DNA of 64,000 nt, from NCBI RefSeq assembly GCF_026239695.1, contig NZ_JAPIVS010000006.1, positions 186,001 to 250,000 of the forward strand, read 5' to 3'. Under the pieces are notes generated by a model. That model was not told the origin of the DNA. It was given only the letters and a program-made list of their open reading frames with translations, and made no database searches. Positions 62,942 through 64,000 of the stretch are shown one piece after another (the stretch's first letter is position 1; the number at the start of each line of letters is the position of its first letter). Made by a program: the position numbers and the translations under genes. The stretch comes from Pedobacter sp. MC2016-15. GTDB lineage: Bacteria > Bacteroidota > Bacteroidia > Sphingobacteriales > Sphingobacteriaceae.

Positions 62942-63355
62942 ATGGATATATTAGGTTTAATGGGATTGGTTAGTTCTATAATAGGGATAGCGTCATTTTT
63001 TTTGCCAGATTCGTGGCGAAGTAAGAAACGAACAATTTTCATTTGCATAATTTTAACATCAATGCTGAGCGGCTATATTGTATATCAATACAATGCTTTG
63101 TCTAGAATTCGTAAAGTTAGTAAAGCAGCTCAATTATTGATGGAAGGCAGACAAATGAATTTCGGATATAGAGGCTATGTTCAGGCTTCTTTGGCTTTCT
63201 TAGAACAAAATAAAGATTTATATCCAGATTCATATGAGCGAGCAAAAATGATAGCTCTAGAAAGAAAAAATGAGTCATCAGTTGATGATATAGAAGCAGC
63301 CTCTTCGATAGACGGTATAATAAGAGGTATTGCCATAATAAATATCGATAAATAA
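62942..63355 (+). CDS. Hypothetical membrane protein with two predicted helices
   Basis: From ATG 62942 the protein has 137 residues, with helices at about 4-22 (LGLMGLVSSIIGIASFFL) and about 30-49 (TIFICIILTSMLSGYIVYQY) and a soluble C-terminal half with a helical KVSKAAQLLMEGRQM segment. The C-terminal part (about 60-130) recalls small repeat-type helical domains but is not assigned. It lies 70 bp upstream of the gene cut by the right edge, and may form a unit with it. Confidence 0.7.
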   Translation: MDILGLMGLVSSIIGIASFFLPDSWRSKKRTIFICIILTSMLSGYIVYQYNALSRIRKVSKAAQLLMEGRQMNFGYRGYVQASLAFLEQNKDLYPDSYERAKMIALERKNESSVDDIEAASSIDGIIRGIAIINIDK

Positions 63356-63425
63356 AACAATCTTGAACGTTCTGTAGTCAATAAACCGAACTAAATTATT
63401 TCAATAAACTTAATAAATTATTATA

Positions 63426-64000
63426 ATGGATTCAATGAGTTTGGGTATTAGTGTTTCTAGCTGGTTGATAGGAAAGATAGCGGATAAAGGGTTTGATGGC
63501 CTTACAAAGAAGATTTCAAACACAGATGATATCGATATAAAATTCCGAATGGCAGTGTCAAAAGTATCTAAAGAGCTTCAAGCTGACTATCCAAGTGTTT
63601 TAGGTGGAAGTATAGATTACTTCTTTAATAAGGAAGAAGTTTTCAGTGAATTATTTAAACTACTGTTTAAAACGTCCAAAATAAACTTAGTTAAAATAAA
63701 TGCAAGTTTTGATACCACAAGTCTTCCTTCAAAATTTATTAAGACCTTCATCAATAAGTTACGGGCTGAATTATTAAAGGATCTAACGTTTGATTCTATT
63801 CTATCAAATAATGAAATATTTGTATCGCTACAGGGCCTGGCATCAGATATTGGAATTATAGCCAGTAATTCAGATATCACAGTTGAAAAACTTTCGGATA
63901 TTGCAAAGTCATTAGCAGAAAAAATCGATAGCAACTTTGATTTCAACGCCTTCAACGATATATATAGTAAGAACGCAATAAATAATCTTTCACAAGTAAG
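63426..64000 (+). CDS. Hypothetical protein, 5' part only (cut by right edge), possible STAND-type N-terminus
   Basis: From ATG 63426 the frame stays open to the window end, 191 complete codons. The protein opens MDSMSLGISVSSWLIGKIAD and then is helical and soluble. Segments such as DYFFNKEEVFSELFKLLF and FIKTFINKLRAELLKDL resemble N-terminal regions of large bacterial NTPases (NACHT/STAND) with repeats, but no ATPase motif is visible before the edge. It follows the two-helix membrane gene by 70 bp. Its position in a defence island supports a defence role, as an inference only. Confidence 0.65.
   Translation, partial: MDSMSLGISVSSWLIGKIADKGFDGLTKKISNTDDIDIKFRMAVSKVSKELQADYPSVLGGSIDYFFNKEEVFSELFKLLFKTSKINLVKINASFDTTSLPSKFIKTFINKLRAELLKDLTFDSILSNNEIFVSLQGLASDIGIIASNSDITVEKLSDIAKSLAEKIDSNFDFNAFNDIYSKNAINNLSQV

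Noticed and set aside
1..64000. CRISPR array
   Set aside because: No regularly spaced identical repeats of 25-40 bp with unique spacers were seen; the 33-bp-period repeat at 34220 has only three 16-bp units.
1..64000. Insertion sequence with transposase
   Set aside because: No transposase gene or paired terminal inverted repeats with a gene between them were found.

Overview
The window is chromosomal DNA of a Bacteroidota bacterium, most likely Sphingobacteriaceae (Pedobacter-like). The evidence is two SusC/SusD pairs, a split hybrid two-component (HTCS-type) regulator, many TonB-dependent receptors with carboxypeptidase-D-like N-termini, an ECF sigma gene overlapping a membrane-anchored beta-barrel gene, and few strong Shine-Dalgarno sites. 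No species can be named from the sequence alone.

Layout. 1-4575: end of a SusC/SusD locus cut by the left edge. 5094-8126: a TonB-dependent receptor divergent from a DtxR/MntR-type metalloregulator, sharing a palindromic operator candidate. 8199-10829: TspO-like membrane protein, small acidic protein, M28 peptidase lipoprotein. 10832-14961: tight minus-strand L-fucose operon (FucP permease, fuconolactonase-type amidohydrolase, aldo/keto reductase, Zn alcohol dehydrogenase resembling L-galactonate dehydrogenase). 15104-16895: ECF sigma factor plus inner-membrane-anchored beta-barrel protein. 17101-19008: cytochrome c lipoprotein, YceI and DUF5777 barrel operon, convergent with a DUF1015 gene through one shared terminator hairpin. 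20614-25245: MORN/TonB protein, PepSY membrane protein and TonB-dependent siderophore receptor, the last with an operator-like sequence resembling that of the DtxR gene. 25375-35762: mixed housekeeping and orphan genes (GIY-YIG protein, GH51 arabinofuranosidase, signal peptidase I, EEP hydrolase, FtsX-type permease, AAA/DUF4143 ATPase behind a 33-bp-period repeat, shortened SDR). 35876-47680: a polysaccharide utilisation locus with sensor kinase, AraC-type response regulator, SusC, SusD and a GH63/MGH1-like glycosidase. 47715-47969: tRNA-Tyr and tRNA-Ala.

From about 48 kb to the right edge the base composition turns AT-rich and the content is an accessory island. It begins with a tyrosine recombinase next to the tRNAs, followed by hypothetical proteins, an SF2-type helicase with an unusual Walker A motif, a repeat-rich noncoding stretch, an XRE repressor, a lipoprotein, a Septu-type (PtuA/PtuB) pair, an OLD/PARIS-like ATPase-TOPRIM gene, and a run of small membrane-associated genes leading into a gene cut by the right edge. 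Three related degenerate noncoding repeats punctuate the defence part.

Most notable: (1) the HTCS-like regulator is split exactly at a dnaX-type A AAA AAG slippery site that could restore a fused protein by -1 frameshifting; (2) a conserved TTAGA-N4-GACTAA-like operator links two metal-uptake receptors to the DtxR gene; (3) the 33-bp direct repeats upstream of the AAA/DUF4143 gene; (4) the right-edge cluster of small membrane genes within the defence island, a candidate for an undescribed system.
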